A stretch of 64,000 nucleotides of DNA from Candidatus Gastranaerophilales bacterium. Lineage in GTDB: Bacteria > Cyanobacteriota > Vampirovibrionia > Gastranaerophilales > Gastranaerophilaceae. The notes beneath the pieces are model-generated. The model ran no database searches, had not been told where the DNA came from, and saw nothing but the letters and a program-made list of their open reading frames with translations. Shown here piece after piece: positions 34,482 through 43,457 of the stretch. A program made the position numbers and the translations under genes. The stretch is taken from contig CALUPV010000005.1 in the NCBI GenBank assembly GCA_944322745.1, positions 62,001-126,000 on the forward strand, written 5' to 3'. Within the stretch, counting starts at the first letter, position 1. Every line of letters starts with the position of its first letter.

Positions 34482-35537
34482 TTATGTAATAGCAATTTCC
34501 ATTAGTGATTTAATTGCAGGCCATTCAAGTTTCCATAATCCAGATGCATCAAGTGCGTAATTGCCTACACACGCAAGCTTGCAGTCTTTGCATTTATTTA
34601 CCGTTTCAATAAATAATGGATCTTTAATTACCTCTTTTAAAGGTCTATTTCTTACACTTATGAATGGCTTTCTGTCATAACAACGTAACATATCTCCATT
34701 AGAATAAATCACTGTTGCAATTCTTGGCCAGTGACACTCATAATATGTCTTTTTATTAATAATATAATCCATAAAATAATATGAGTTTCTAATTGGATAT
34801 CCTTGTTGTTTTAATTCTTTTATTTTTTTGAACATTTCTGATAATTGATCATTTTCTAATTCTGTTTCGACAACATTTTTAGCCTCTTCCGGTCTTGATG
34901 CTGCCTTATTTACTGTAAAATAAAGTAGTATATCTGCCTCTTTACAGTATTGTGCAACTTCTTTAATTTGTTCGAAACTAGTTTGAGTTGATACTGTACA
35001 ACAGATATATATTCTCATTTTAGGTGAGTGAACTTTATGATATTCAATACCACTCATAACCTTATCGCAAATACCCGGCAGATGACGAATGTCATCGTGC
35101 GCTTTTCCTATTGCATCTAATGATATAAATGATAAATCTGTATATTTTGCAAACTCGGGGTTCGTTTCTAAAAACCATCCGTTTGTTGCAATTTTAGTAT
35201 ACAAACCTGCATCGTGAGAAGCTTTGCAAATTTCTGCAAAATCTTGTCTCAATAATGGTTCTCCACCCCATAAAATACTGTCCATATAGCCAATTTGACC
35301 TGCCTCTGTCAATAATCTTATAATTTCTTCAGTAGGCATGTCATCAGTACCTTTTTTAGATTTCCAAAAACAAAAATCACAATCACAATTACATCTGCTT
35401 GTAACCATTAATGAAAAACATAATGGTTTAGGTGTTTTTGAAAGCCTGCTTGCGATACATTCCAATGCACCACCAGCAAGATGTCTGTAGTATTTTATAC
35501 GTTCAAAAGACATTTTGTTTCTGGATTTTGTAATCAT
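34482..35537 (-). CDS. Radical SAM protein, SPASM-like
   Basis: 351 aa. Cluster motif C49-x3-C53-x2-C56 (TSRCNCDCDFCFW, with an extra Cys at 51), followed by ILWGGEPLLRQDF near residue 90 as the SAM-binding GGEP motif. The C-terminal region has further cysteines (CHWPR, LRCYDRKP, CKDCKLACVGNY) in SPASM-like order, suggesting auxiliary Fe-S clusters. Reaction unknown. Located 51 bases upstream of the SLBB export gene on the same strand, suggesting co-transcription. Confidence 0.86.
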   Translation of the reverse strand: MITKSRNKMSFERIKYYRHLAGGALECIASRLSKTPKPLCFSLMVTSRCNCDCDFCFWKSKKGTDDMPTEEIIRLLTEAGQIGYMDSILWGGEPLLRQDFAEICKASHDAGLYTKIATNGWFLETNPEFAKYTDLSFISLDAIGKAHDDIRHLPGICDKVMSGIEYHKVHSPKMRIYICCTVSTQTSFEQIKEVAQYCKEADILLYFTVNKAASRPEEAKNVVETELENDQLSEMFKKIKELKQQGYPIRNSYYFMDYIINKKTYYECHWPRIATVIYSNGDMLRCYDRKPFISVRNRPLKEVIKDPLFIETVNKCKDCKLACVGNYALDASGLWKLEWPAIKSLMEIAIT

Positions 35538-35551
35538 TACTATCCCCTCTC

Positions 35552-35591
35552 GGCTATTTAATATATTCTAGACTATCATAAACAAATAGCC
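35552..35591. repeat. Inverted repeat upstream of the radical SAM gene
   Basis: GGCTATTT (35552-35559) and AAATAGCC (35584-35591), eight perfectly complementary bases with 24 between. They lie in the 93-base gap ahead of the radical SAM start codon. Could be an operator or a leader hairpin. Confidence 0.4.
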
Positions 35592-35603
35592 AGGACAAAT
35601 AAT

Positions 35604-35621
35604 ATTACTCATATGGGTAAT
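35604..35621. repeat. Near-perfect 18-bp palindrome
   Basis: ATTACTCATATGGGTAAT differs from its own reverse complement only at the symmetric pair outside the central CATATG. It sits between the stop of the activase-related gene and the radical SAM start. Size and symmetry suit a dimeric DNA-binding regulator. No T-run follows it, so it is not an obvious terminator. Confidence 0.4.
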
Positions 35622-35630
35622 AAATTTACA

Positions 35631-36788
35631 TTAATTATTAATTTTCTTTATTTTTTTTCTTTTTACTAAATCAATAAATGCTTCTATTCTTGTAATATAG
35701 CCTGCTTTTCCTGTTTGTTCATCTAAAACTAATGACAATACTGGAATATCTTCTTCTTTACTAACTTTTGGTAATATATTTTGAGCAACAATTTCAGGCA
35801 TGCAAGAAAAAGGAGAAATATGAATTACGCCATCAACTCCATGTTTTGCAGCAAAAACAGTATCTCCGATAGTTTCTATACATTCTCCGCCAATTGCTCT
35901 TTTCATGTATTTTTCTGCATAACGAACAGATCTTTCTCTATGCGATTCCTTGTGATAGAAAATTGAAGGTTTTAAAACATGCTCAAGCCAATCTCCAAAC
36001 ATTATTTGTCGTTGTACCTCGACTCCCATTTCTCCTAATTCTTTTTCTATATTTTGATTTGTGTATGGATCAAGAAGTACAAAAAATTCACCGATTAAAT
36101 ATATTATTGGAACATTTTTATTTTTATCTATTGGAATTTTTTTAAAATCATTTATTATTTGCTTTTTTAGTTTTTTAGCTTCCCATACAGAATTTGTTTC
36201 ATCTGTAATTTTAAGCCATTTTTCATAGCATTTTTCCGCATCACCTTTATTTAATTCTCTTGGACGTGTATAAAATAGTAGTCTTTCTGCTGTATCTATT
36301 GCAAAAAATTTATTGAATCCTAAGCTGAAACCTTTGTAATATTTCCAAGGGTTTATACAATGTGTAACATGCCAAAATGCTTGCAATGTCTGCTTCATTT
36401 TACTTTTGTACATGTCGAAAATTACCATATCAAAATTATACCCCATTGATTTCAATGTTTTTTGAGCCATTTTTGTGTAATTTCCAAGTCTGCAAGAACC
36501 TGGTGCTTGGAACATCATTAATGTATTTGCACCTTTTTCTAAGGACATTATGTAATTTGCAAGATTCAATTTATATGGCAAACAAATTCCCTCAATACTG
36601 TTTCTTACTCCTATTTCCAACGCTTTATTGCTATTTGGAGGTGGTATTATAACTTTTGCTCCTAATGATACAAGTAAAGCTTTAAGCGGAATATCTATTC
36701 TGCCCATTCGTGGCCATGCAATTACTCGATCTTTTGTTGGAATTGTATTTTCCATTTTTGTTTTTTCTAACTTCTCTGTGCTATCCAT
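35631..36788 (-). CDS. Acyl-CoA dehydratase activase-related protein (DUF2229-like)
   Basis: 385 aa of the CoA-activase-related family, a HgdB/C-like fold found fused to BadF-type ATPases in very large proteins. Seen: RVIAWPRMGRIDIPLKAL near residue 20, the first cysteine segment EGICLPYKLNLANYI near 70, QAPGSCRLGNY near 94, a histidine/arginine segment near 265-290, HISPFSCMPE near 325, and the C-terminal block LVLDEQTGKAGYITRIEAF near 352. Three conserved cysteines could hold an Fe-S cluster. No ATPase domain is present or nearby. Paralogous to the gene at 37806, from which it is separated by a PHP gene. Function unknown. Confidence 0.78.
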   Translation of the reverse strand: MDSTEKLEKTKMENTIPTKDRVIAWPRMGRIDIPLKALLVSLGAKVIIPPPNSNKALEIGVRNSIEGICLPYKLNLANYIMSLEKGANTLMMFQAPGSCRLGNYTKMAQKTLKSMGYNFDMVIFDMYKSKMKQTLQAFWHVTHCINPWKYYKGFSLGFNKFFAIDTAERLLFYTRPRELNKGDAEKCYEKWLKITDETNSVWEAKKLKKQIINDFKKIPIDKNKNVPIIYLIGEFFVLLDPYTNQNIEKELGEMGVEVQRQIMFGDWLEHVLKPSIFYHKESHRERSVRYAEKYMKRAIGGECIETIGDTVFAAKHGVDGVIHISPFSCMPEIVAQNILPKVSKEEDIPVLSLVLDEQTGKAGYITRIEAFIDLVKRKKIKKINN

Positions 36789-36809
36789 AAAGCTTATAGT
36801 AGCACAAAA

Positions 36810-37793
36810 TTATTTTAGAATAATTGGATTTGAGAAAATCCAAGGTTGATTCTTTAGGTAAATTTCTATTCTGTATTTTATTTTTTCTTGAATTGGAAAT
36901 TTTAAACTTTTATTAATTTCTGAATGAATTAGAACTCCGTTTTGAATAATTTTTATTTGAGCATTTGTAGAAATTTTTACAATAATTGATTTATCTTTTA
37001 CATAAATTAAAGGAATTTCTTTTTTTACATGGCGGTTAATCATTATGTTATTACTGCTTTTTATAGATTCAAGAATTATTTTTTTTTGTTGTTCAAAATC
37101 TTCAGGAAGTTTATTTTCAAGTGGGATAATATTTGTCAATGTTTCAAAACAAACATTGTATGGGAATATTTTTATTGGAAAAATATATTTTGAAATTTTT
37201 AGTGCATGGGCATCTACTCCAATAATAGCAGGGATTATATCTTCAGAATTTGAGTTTAATTCATCCCACCATTTTAAGGTTTCTTTTCGGGGGCCATGTA
37301 TTAATTTATGTCGAAAAAAGTATGAATAAGCTATTCTAAAAATATTTGACTCATCATAATTATCTGCCCAGTCTGAGAACCAATTCCAAATTTCAATGCC
37401 ATCTGGAATAACAGACTTATCAGTCCATTTAATAGGTTGTGCTTTATTTTTTCTGTTATCTGCTTCATCAGGATGTGCTGCAAAGCCAAAACCTTCTTGT
37501 TTTCTTACTTCCTCTACAAAATTTTGTGTATTCTCGCTTGGATTAATTAAATTTTTTATTCCTAATGCTATATAATGATTTGATGCACAAGGTGAAATTT
37601 CTTCTCCTTTAATTACACACACACCATTATAAAATCCTTCTTCTATATCAAAATTATTATGATCAGTGATAATAATCCAATTCAGTCCGGCTCTCTTTGC
37701 AGCTTTAGATATTGAATTGATATCTTCTGTACCGTCAGATAGCTTTGTATGAATATGGATTGCACCTAAGTAATAAAAAAATTGTTTTTCCAT
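36810..37793 (-). CDS. PHP-domain metal-dependent phosphoesterase-like protein
   Basis: 327 aa. The N-terminal PHP metal site is clear: GAIHIHTKLSDG near residue 12, IITDHNNF near 37, a glutamate-containing KGEEISPC near 62, and GFAAHPDEADNR near 100. Residues 195-200 (GVDAHALK) supply a late metal ligand. The last 80 residues form a beta-rich, Ig-like domain without an obvious active site. PHP proteins hydrolyse phosphate esters with a multinuclear metal centre. It lies between two activase-related genes with gaps of 21 and 12 bases. Confidence 0.83.
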   Translation of the reverse strand: MEKQFFYYLGAIHIHTKLSDGTEDINSISKAAKRAGLNWIIITDHNNFDIEEGFYNGVCVIKGEEISPCASNHYIALGIKNLINPSENTQNFVEEVRKQEGFGFAAHPDEADNRKNKAQPIKWTDKSVIPDGIEIWNWFSDWADNYDESNIFRIAYSYFFRHKLIHGPRKETLKWWDELNSNSEDIIPAIIGVDAHALKISKYIFPIKIFPYNVCFETLTNIIPLENKLPEDFEQQKKIILESIKSSNNIMINRHVKKEIPLIYVKDKSIIVKISTNAQIKIIQNGVLIHSEINKSLKFPIQEKIKYRIEIYLKNQPWIFSNPIILK

Positions 37794-37805
37794 TGATTAT
37801 TTTAT

Positions 37806-38882
37806 TTAACTTGCAAGTATTTTTTCTTTTTTAATATTATCAATATTTTTATTTTGAATATATTCTTTTATTTTTATTGGTTTTTTAGTAAGGATATTTC
37901 TTTTCTTTCTCAAAAGCATATCAACAAATGCTTCTAAACGAGTTATGAAACCGGCTTCTCCTGTTTGCTCATCAATTGTTAAATGAATTAGAGGTACTTC
38001 TGCTTTTTTGCAGTGATGTGCTATCTCATCTACCATTAATGAATCAGGTCCGCATCCAAAAGCAGAAAGGGCAATTATCCCGTCAATTTCCCCTTTTAAC
38101 ATATAATAAGCTGATGTTCCTGTCAGTTCAAGTTCATTTGCCCAATATTGTACTTCACCTAATTCTTTGATTGATTCAAGTGCTTCTTTTGGTGTCACAT
38201 TTAATGAAGTAAATACTTTTACATCCATTTTTTCCAGCTTTTTTATAATATTTAACGAAATTCTTTCATCAAATAAATTATATCCATGTCCCATTATTAC
38301 AACGGAAAGAGGTTTTATTATATCATCGTTGTGTTCAATGGGTTTTCTTTTAAGAGCTGCTTTTAGCGCCTTATTATAGCTTACTCCTTTTAATGTCATA
38401 TTATGAAAGTCATTATATATTTTCCAGCCTTCATTAATTGCAGATTTTATTAGTTTTTTGTCATAAATTTCAAAGTCATTAGCAACACTGTACCAAAAAT
38501 CATAAAACCCTATGCCTTCTGTTTTATCTAATGTTGGTTCAATCATTTTAAAAGGTTTATTTATGATGTTTCTAATAATTTCAGGAAGCCCCCTTATTTT
38601 ACTGCAATTATTTATTTTAAAACCGGTAGATTGAATAGAAGGGACAAATATAGTATCACAACCTTTATCTAACAAATTACATAAATGTCCCACGTATACT
38701 TTAATAGGTAAACAAGTATCTGATACAACATATTTACAGCCATCGTTGATAGTTTTTGTTGTTGTTTTATCTGAAAGGATAATTTCTATTCCTAACTTAT
38801 TGAAAAAGCCAAAATAAAAAGGATAGTTATTATAATATGATATTGCTCTCGGTATACCTATTTTTTTCAAAATAATCTCCAT
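37806..38882 (-). CDS. Acyl-CoA dehydratase activase-related protein (DUF2229-like), second copy
   Basis: 358 aa, related to the protein at 35631 but clearly diverged. Opening IGIPRAISYYNNYPFYFGF, cysteine segment VVSDTCLPIKVYVGHLC near residue 53, SAFGCGPDSLM near 273, and the shared C-terminal block LTIDEQTGEAGFITRLEAF near 304. The fold is HgdB-like. The listed start is the ATG at 38882, but a TTG at 38870 has a GGAG six bases upstream and gives the family-type beginning MKKIGIPRA, so the true start may be 12 bases downstream. First gene of this cassette. Confidence 0.78.
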   Translation of the reverse strand: MEIILKKIGIPRAISYYNNYPFYFGFFNKLGIEIILSDKTTTKTINDGCKYVVSDTCLPIKVYVGHLCNLLDKGCDTIFVPSIQSTGFKINNCSKIRGLPEIIRNIINKPFKMIEPTLDKTEGIGFYDFWYSVANDFEIYDKKLIKSAINEGWKIYNDFHNMTLKGVSYNKALKAALKRKPIEHNDDIIKPLSVVIMGHGYNLFDERISLNIIKKLEKMDVKVFTSLNVTPKEALESIKELGEVQYWANELELTGTSAYYMLKGEIDGIIALSAFGCGPDSLMVDEIAHHCKKAEVPLIHLTIDEQTGEAGFITRLEAFVDMLLRKKRNILTKKPIKIKEYIQNKNIDNIKKEKILAS

Positions 38883-38902
38883 AAAATAAACTATTTTTTC
38901 GA

Positions 38903-38931
38903 ATTATATAATAAATAAAAATTTATACAAA
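38903..38931 (-). promoter_or_regulatory. Candidate promoter of the activase-related/PHP cassette
   Basis: The minus strand shows TATAAT (38908-38903) with TTTGTA 17 bases upstream (38931-38926). The -10 is perfect and the -35 moderate. It lies 21 bases before the first start codon. Confidence 0.5.
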
Positions 38932-38998
38932 TAGAGCATGTGAATTAATTTAATAACGACTATTTAAATTAGCTTCTCTTCTTTTTTTTTATCATCAG

Positions 38999-39178
38999 TT
39001 AGTTTATATTTATTGTGCGGGGAAAATCATTTAATTTACTTGAAATTTCAGATATGTAATCTTTTAAACTTGTTTGAGATTTTTTTGAGTATAGACTTAT
39101 ATTTTTGTCAACATAAATCTGAATTACTTTGAAATATTGTTGTTTACCAAACTTTGCAAAGAATTTTTCTAAATAAAT
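38999..39178 (-). pseudogene. Possible coding relic, about 59 codons without a start
   Basis: The minus strand reads an open, protein-like stretch (YLEKFFAKFGKQQYF, then VIQIYVDKNISLY, then ISEISSKLNDFPRTI) ending in TAA. There is no ATG, GTG or TTG start. It lies in the same frame as the GT39-like gene, separated by that gene's stop, three codons and another stop. The composition looks coding and not random AT-rich sequence. It could be the C-terminal remnant of a deleted paralogue or a degraded tail. Within 38883-39190 I see otherwise only the cassette promoter. Confidence 0.35.
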
Positions 39179-39190
39179 TTATGATGATTT

Positions 39191-40894
39191 TTAGATTTTC
39201 TCAAAGACAAATAAAGTCCAATCACCTGCTTGAGTTATACTGTCTATTTTATATTTGTCTTTGAAAGAATACAAAAGGCTATTTCTCAGTGCTGAAAAAG
39301 AAAGAAATATAAACGGAGTCCTGTCATATTCTTTATTATCATTAATAATTACTTGTATATTATCGTTCGATAGAAAAGACACTGTATTCAAAAAAATAAT
39401 ACCTATTCTATCTCCCTTTTTCATTTTCGAATTAAAGTTATCATTTACGTATTTCATAATAACTTTATTTGGAAATTCCTTAAAATAATTTCTATACATA
39501 GTTTTGCCGTGATGTATTGTTTCATAATAATCACTATTATTAAACATAAAATAGTTAAAATTGAATTTATTTATTGAGTAAAAATTATAATTGATATTTT
39601 TATTTAAATATCTTTCAAATTTATCTTTATCATAATATGTGAGTATAACAAAATCGCTATTCTTTAGTCTTGAATTTTCTAATAACTTAACGACCGCTAA
39701 ATGCCCCTCACTTCTTGTCCTTTTTGGCGCAGAATCCGATGAAGTAATTAGATAAAATATATTAATTACAATAAAAATTACTACTAAAGTTTTCTTAATT
39801 ATTTCTTTTTTTATAGAAAATAAACCAAGTGTAAATACCAAAATTAAAATTGGATATACTTCACAGCTGTATTTAGTTATAAGTATTATCTTACCTAAAA
39901 TAGACAATATTATTAATGTTAGAAAATATAATGCTGAAGATATTAAATAATAATTTATTGTTATATTTTTTTCCTTTATTCCTCTAATAACACCAATTAA
40001 AGCTATCAATGCCGGAACAATTGCAAATATAATAAATATATAATTTATTTTATTTTCTTTGATAATATATGCAAAAATTGTATCAGGTACATTAATAATA
40101 TTAGTTTGTATTGGTGAAAAATAATCTATAAAATTAAAAATTATTTTTGAAATTGAGAAATCTGACCAAAACTGAGACAACGAATTTGAAAACGCAACTG
40201 TAAATAAAAAAGGAGAAAGAAGAAGAACTACAAATATAAAAGGGGATATATATTTAATTAATGAAATAATATTTTGAGATTTTTTTATAAAAATTTTATT
40301 TTCTCTATGTAATAGAAAAAATAATGCTGAAATATTAAAGAAAGAAAAAATTATTCCCAGTGTATGAGTTGCGCATATTAATGCATTAATTATAAAAAAT
40401 AAAATATAATTTAGTGTATTTTGTTTCTTTTCAAGATTTATAAAAAATAATAATGATAACGAGCTAAAAAGAATAAGTATACTATATAATCTTACTTCTT
40501 GTGCAAAATATATATTAAAAGAATTTATAGCAGTAAAAAAACAACATAACAAACCAAATTTTATATTTTTTATCTTTTTGCCAATTAAAAACATTACAAT
40601 TACAGTTAATAAAGACGGAATTACAGAAGATATTCTTAAAGATATATCAGTATCATTGAATAAAGACATCCAGCATTTTAAATAAATGTAATAAAATGGC
40701 GCATGACAATTACGAAACATTTCTGTAAGAAAATCGCTAAAAGAATTTTGTGAAGCGATAAACCAACTAACGTACTCATCATTCCATAAACCTTCAGGTT
40801 TATCTAAGAACCAAAATCTTAATAGAAATGCAATTAAAAATATAATAAATAGTTTAAAAAAAGTATTGTTTTTCATTTGTATTTTTTGTTTCAT
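39191..40894 (-). CDS. GT39/ArnT-like membrane glycosyltransferase
   Basis: 567 aa with about 11 transmembrane helices and a C-terminal soluble domain. The first periplasmic loop has the catalytic acidic pair in GLWNDEYVSWF near residue 37 and HAPFYYIYLKCW near 64, typical of dolichyl/polyprenyl-phosphate-sugar-dependent transferases. Such enzymes use a polyprenyl-phosphate-linked sugar, which the GT2 on the opposite strand could supply. The start is uncertain (Met1 or Met7), neither with a ribosome site. Acceptor unknown. Confidence 0.84.
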   Translation of the reverse strand: MKQKIQMKNNTFFKLFIIFLIAFLLRFWFLDKPEGLWNDEYVSWFIASQNSFSDFLTEMFRNCHAPFYYIYLKCWMSLFNDTDISLRISSVIPSLLTVIVMFLIGKKIKNIKFGLLCCFFTAINSFNIYFAQEVRLYSILILFSSLSLLFFINLEKKQNTLNYILFFIINALICATHTLGIIFSFFNISALFFLLHRENKIFIKKSQNIISLIKYISPFIFVVLLLSPFLFTVAFSNSLSQFWSDFSISKIIFNFIDYFSPIQTNIINVPDTIFAYIIKENKINYIFIIFAIVPALIALIGVIRGIKEKNITINYYLISSALYFLTLIILSILGKIILITKYSCEVYPILILVFTLGLFSIKKEIIKKTLVVIFIVINIFYLITSSDSAPKRTRSEGHLAVVKLLENSRLKNSDFVILTYYDKDKFERYLNKNINYNFYSINKFNFNYFMFNNSDYYETIHHGKTMYRNYFKEFPNKVIMKYVNDNFNSKMKKGDRIGIIFLNTVSFLSNDNIQVIINDNKEYDRTPFIFLSFSALRNSLLYSFKDKYKIDSITQAGDWTLFVFEKI

Positions 40895-40905
40895 GTATAT
40901 TGTTA

Positions 40906-40911
40906 TATAAT
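40906..40911 (+). promoter_or_regulatory. Candidate -10 box for the GT2 gene
   Basis: A TATAAT at 40906-40911 lies 26 bases before the ATG at 40937, between the divergent GT39 and GT2 starts. A TTGTTT at 40886-40891 sits only 14 bases upstream, so the -35 match is poor. Confidence 0.35.
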
Positions 40912-40936
40912 TTTATCATATATCTGTTTGGAGAGT

Positions 40937-41875
40937 ATGAAGTTAATAATTCAAATACCTTGTTATAATGAAGAAGTTGCATTACCTGTTACATTATCTC
41001 AATTGCCAAAACATATTGATGGTATTGATGAGATTGAAGTATTAATTTCCGATGATGGCAGTACAGATAGAACAATTGAAATTGCAAAATCATATGGTGT
41101 TAATCATATAGTTACGACAACTCATCACAGAGGTTTAGCAAAAACATTCTTATCTGGTCTTCAACGTGCGCTTTCTGAAGGTGCAGATATAATAGTTAAT
41201 ACAGATGCAGATAATCAATATTGTGCAGATGATATCGAAAAACTTGTTAGACCTATCATAGAAAAAAAAGCTGATATTGTTATTGGTACTCGCCCAATTA
41301 AACAAATAAAAGAATTTTCTCTTTTTAAAAAGTTTTTACAGTTTCTTGGATCAAAGGTTGTAAGATTGTTAAGTTCTACTGCAACAGAGGATGCTCCAAG
41401 TGGGTTTAGAGCTTTTTCAAGAGATGCTGCCTTGTCGATAAATGTATTTGATAATTATACTTATACGATTGAAACAGTTATTCAATCAAAAATAAAGGGG
41501 TTACACATATTATCTGTTCCAATTAGAGTTAATTCGTGTTATCGAAAATCACGATTAGTTAAAAATATATTTACTTATGTTCAAAAAAATTCCTTTACAA
41601 TACTAAGAATGTTTATTATTTATAGGCCTTTTAGGTTCTTTGCTGCAATTGGTTCTTTTATCTCTTTGGTTGGTCTCATATTACTTTCCAGATTTTTGTT
41701 TTTATACGTATTAGATGATGGAAATGGACATATTCAATCATTGATTATTTCTTCAATTCTTGTAATTACAGGTATACAAATAATCATTTTTGGTGTTTTG
41801 TCTGACTTATTAGCTATTAATAGAAAACTTATAGAAGATGTCCAAGTCAGAGTCAAAAAGATGGAAAACAAATAG
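40937..41875 (+). CDS. GT2-family polyprenol-phosphate glycosyltransferase (DPM-like)
   Basis: 312 aa from the ATG at 40937 (MKLIIQIPCYNEE), preceded by GGAGAG; an in-frame ATG at 40877 would add a leader overlapping the divergent gene. GT-A signature IPCYNEEVALP near residue 7, EVLISDDGSTD near 34, NTDADNQY near 94 as the DXD site, and GTRPIKQIKEF near 124. Two transmembrane helices (about 235-260 and 268-290) end the protein, as in bacterial dolichol-phosphate-mannose-synthase-like enzymes. Divergent from the GT39-like gene; the pair may make and use a lipid-phosphate sugar. Confidence 0.86.
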   Translation: MKLIIQIPCYNEEVALPVTLSQLPKHIDGIDEIEVLISDDGSTDRTIEIAKSYGVNHIVTTTHHRGLAKTFLSGLQRALSEGADIIVNTDADNQYCADDIEKLVRPIIEKKADIVIGTRPIKQIKEFSLFKKFLQFLGSKVVRLLSSTATEDAPSGFRAFSRDAALSINVFDNYTYTIETVIQSKIKGLHILSVPIRVNSCYRKSRLVKNIFTYVQKNSFTILRMFIIYRPFRFFAAIGSFISLVGLILLSRFLFLYVLDDGNGHIQSLIISSILVITGIQIIIFGVLSDLLAINRKLIEDVQVRVKKMENK

Positions 41876-41918
41876 CCATATTGTACTGGAATATTGACTA
41901 AGATAATTTTTTATTAAA

Positions 41919-43418
41919 ATGAAACATAATCTTTTTATGAGGATTTTGTTATTATTGTTTTTCATCTTAATTCTTCAAATCTCAGCATCAGCGAATGTTG
42001 CCGAGTACATTAATTCTTACGCAAAGCAATGTAGTGAAAATGAAAGTTATAAATCTTTTTCAGAATTTATAAAAGGAAATGCATCTATCTCTGATATAGA
42101 AAAACAAATGATTTTAGATAAAGAAATATCAGAAGAATTAAATTCACCTTTTATATATACAGATTTAGAAGAGTGCATAAAAATTGCACTGGATAAAAAT
42201 TATGATATTCAAATCAGTGATGCAGGCAGACTTGAGTCATATTGGATAAATAAAAACGCATATTTTCAATTATTACCTGATGCTTATTATAACTTTGATA
42301 TAAGTAATTTGGGCGGCAATTTTCTTATTGGAGGTATACTTGCCACTACTGTTCATGAAGTACCAATACAAAGTATTTTTGGTGTAGAATGGTCTACTAT
42401 TAATCAAGGTAAATATTTTTTCTATTTGGCTCAAACAAAAAATTTATTAAAATCATCATCTTATTCTTTAGAGTATACGAAAGATGAAATTCTACTTAAT
42501 ACAGTCTTAGCTTATTATGATGTATTAGGTATGAAGATGGAGATTGAAATACAGAAGGTTAATTTATATGATAGATTAGAACAACTAAAGTACACTCAAG
42601 CACGCTTTAATGCGGGATTAGGTACATTATATGACGTGAAAAGAGCGCAAGCTGAATTAGCAGGTGCTCAGCTTGAGTATACGACAACCCTTAACTCATT
42701 AAGGTTATCACAATCAAATCTTGCAAATATACTTGGTATTGATATTTTATCAGCGGTGTATCCGTTCGAATTTGAAGTAGATAGCAGAGAACTAATTGAC
42801 CATAATATTGATATAGAAGACTTATATAAAATTGCTCTGGAAGCAAGAGAAGATATTAAGGCAAAAGAAGCAGAAATAAATGCTTATAGAGCACAGAGAA
42901 GTTCAAACTATACGGATATAATACCTGCAATTACGATGTCATATCAAAATGGTTATGTTGGTACTAAAAGAGCAGGCATGTTTCCAAATAATAGAATAAC
43001 TCTAGATATCAGAGCTTCGCTTGGGAAAAATATGCTGCTTGGTACAATTACGCAGATAAAAGCAGATTCCGCTGCAGTAAAACAAAAGAAATTAGAACTG
43101 ATTAACTTAAAAAGAAATATAAAAGAAGATATTTTAAATTCATATTACGACTCCCTAAACGCAATAAAAAAAATAGAAGCTTCAAAAGTTGAAGTAGAAA
43201 CAGCAAATGTCAGTTTAGACTTATCTTTAGCTAATATGAAGGCTGGTGAAGCAACCTTTATTGATGTAATTTCTTCTCAAAATCTAAAAGTTAAAGCAAA
43301 CATAAATTTGATTAAAAATATGATAGAATATAATAAGGCACAGACAAAATTGTTGTTTGACATTGGTCTTATATCTCCTAAAAATGTCTTAAAGAACTAT
43401 AAGCCTAAATTTTACTAA
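41919..43418 (+). CDS. TolC-family outer-membrane efflux/secretion protein
   Basis: 499 aa with a hydrophobic leader (MRILLLLFFILILQISASA). Two repeats of the OEP fold with long helices: first block near residues 75-270 with the LNTVLAYYDVLGMKMEIE helix and RFNAGLGTLYDVKRAQAELAGAQ near 226, second block near 290-480 with NMKAGEATFIDVISSQN near 436. The 'aGe.t..dvl.aq' repeats are characteristic. Forms a trimeric channel-tunnel in the outer membrane. No cognate inner-membrane pump genes are adjacent. The start at 41919 or 41937 is undecided; the first lacks a ribosome site. Confidence 0.87.
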   Translation: MKHNLFMRILLLLFFILILQISASANVAEYINSYAKQCSENESYKSFSEFIKGNASISDIEKQMILDKEISEELNSPFIYTDLEECIKIALDKNYDIQISDAGRLESYWINKNAYFQLLPDAYYNFDISNLGGNFLIGGILATTVHEVPIQSIFGVEWSTINQGKYFFYLAQTKNLLKSSSYSLEYTKDEILLNTVLAYYDVLGMKMEIEIQKVNLYDRLEQLKYTQARFNAGLGTLYDVKRAQAELAGAQLEYTTTLNSLRLSQSNLANILGIDILSAVYPFEFEVDSRELIDHNIDIEDLYKIALEAREDIKAKEAEINAYRAQRSSNYTDIIPAITMSYQNGYVGTKRAGMFPNNRITLDIRASLGKNMLLGTITQIKADSAAVKQKKLELINLKRNIKEDILNSYYDSLNAIKKIEASKVEVETANVSLDLSLANMKAGEATFIDVISSQNLKVKANINLIKNMIEYNKAQTKLLFDIGLISPKNVLKNYKPKFY

Positions 43419-43457
43419 TAAGACAGATATAACTTTAGCGTTTAATTGGAAGAAAAA

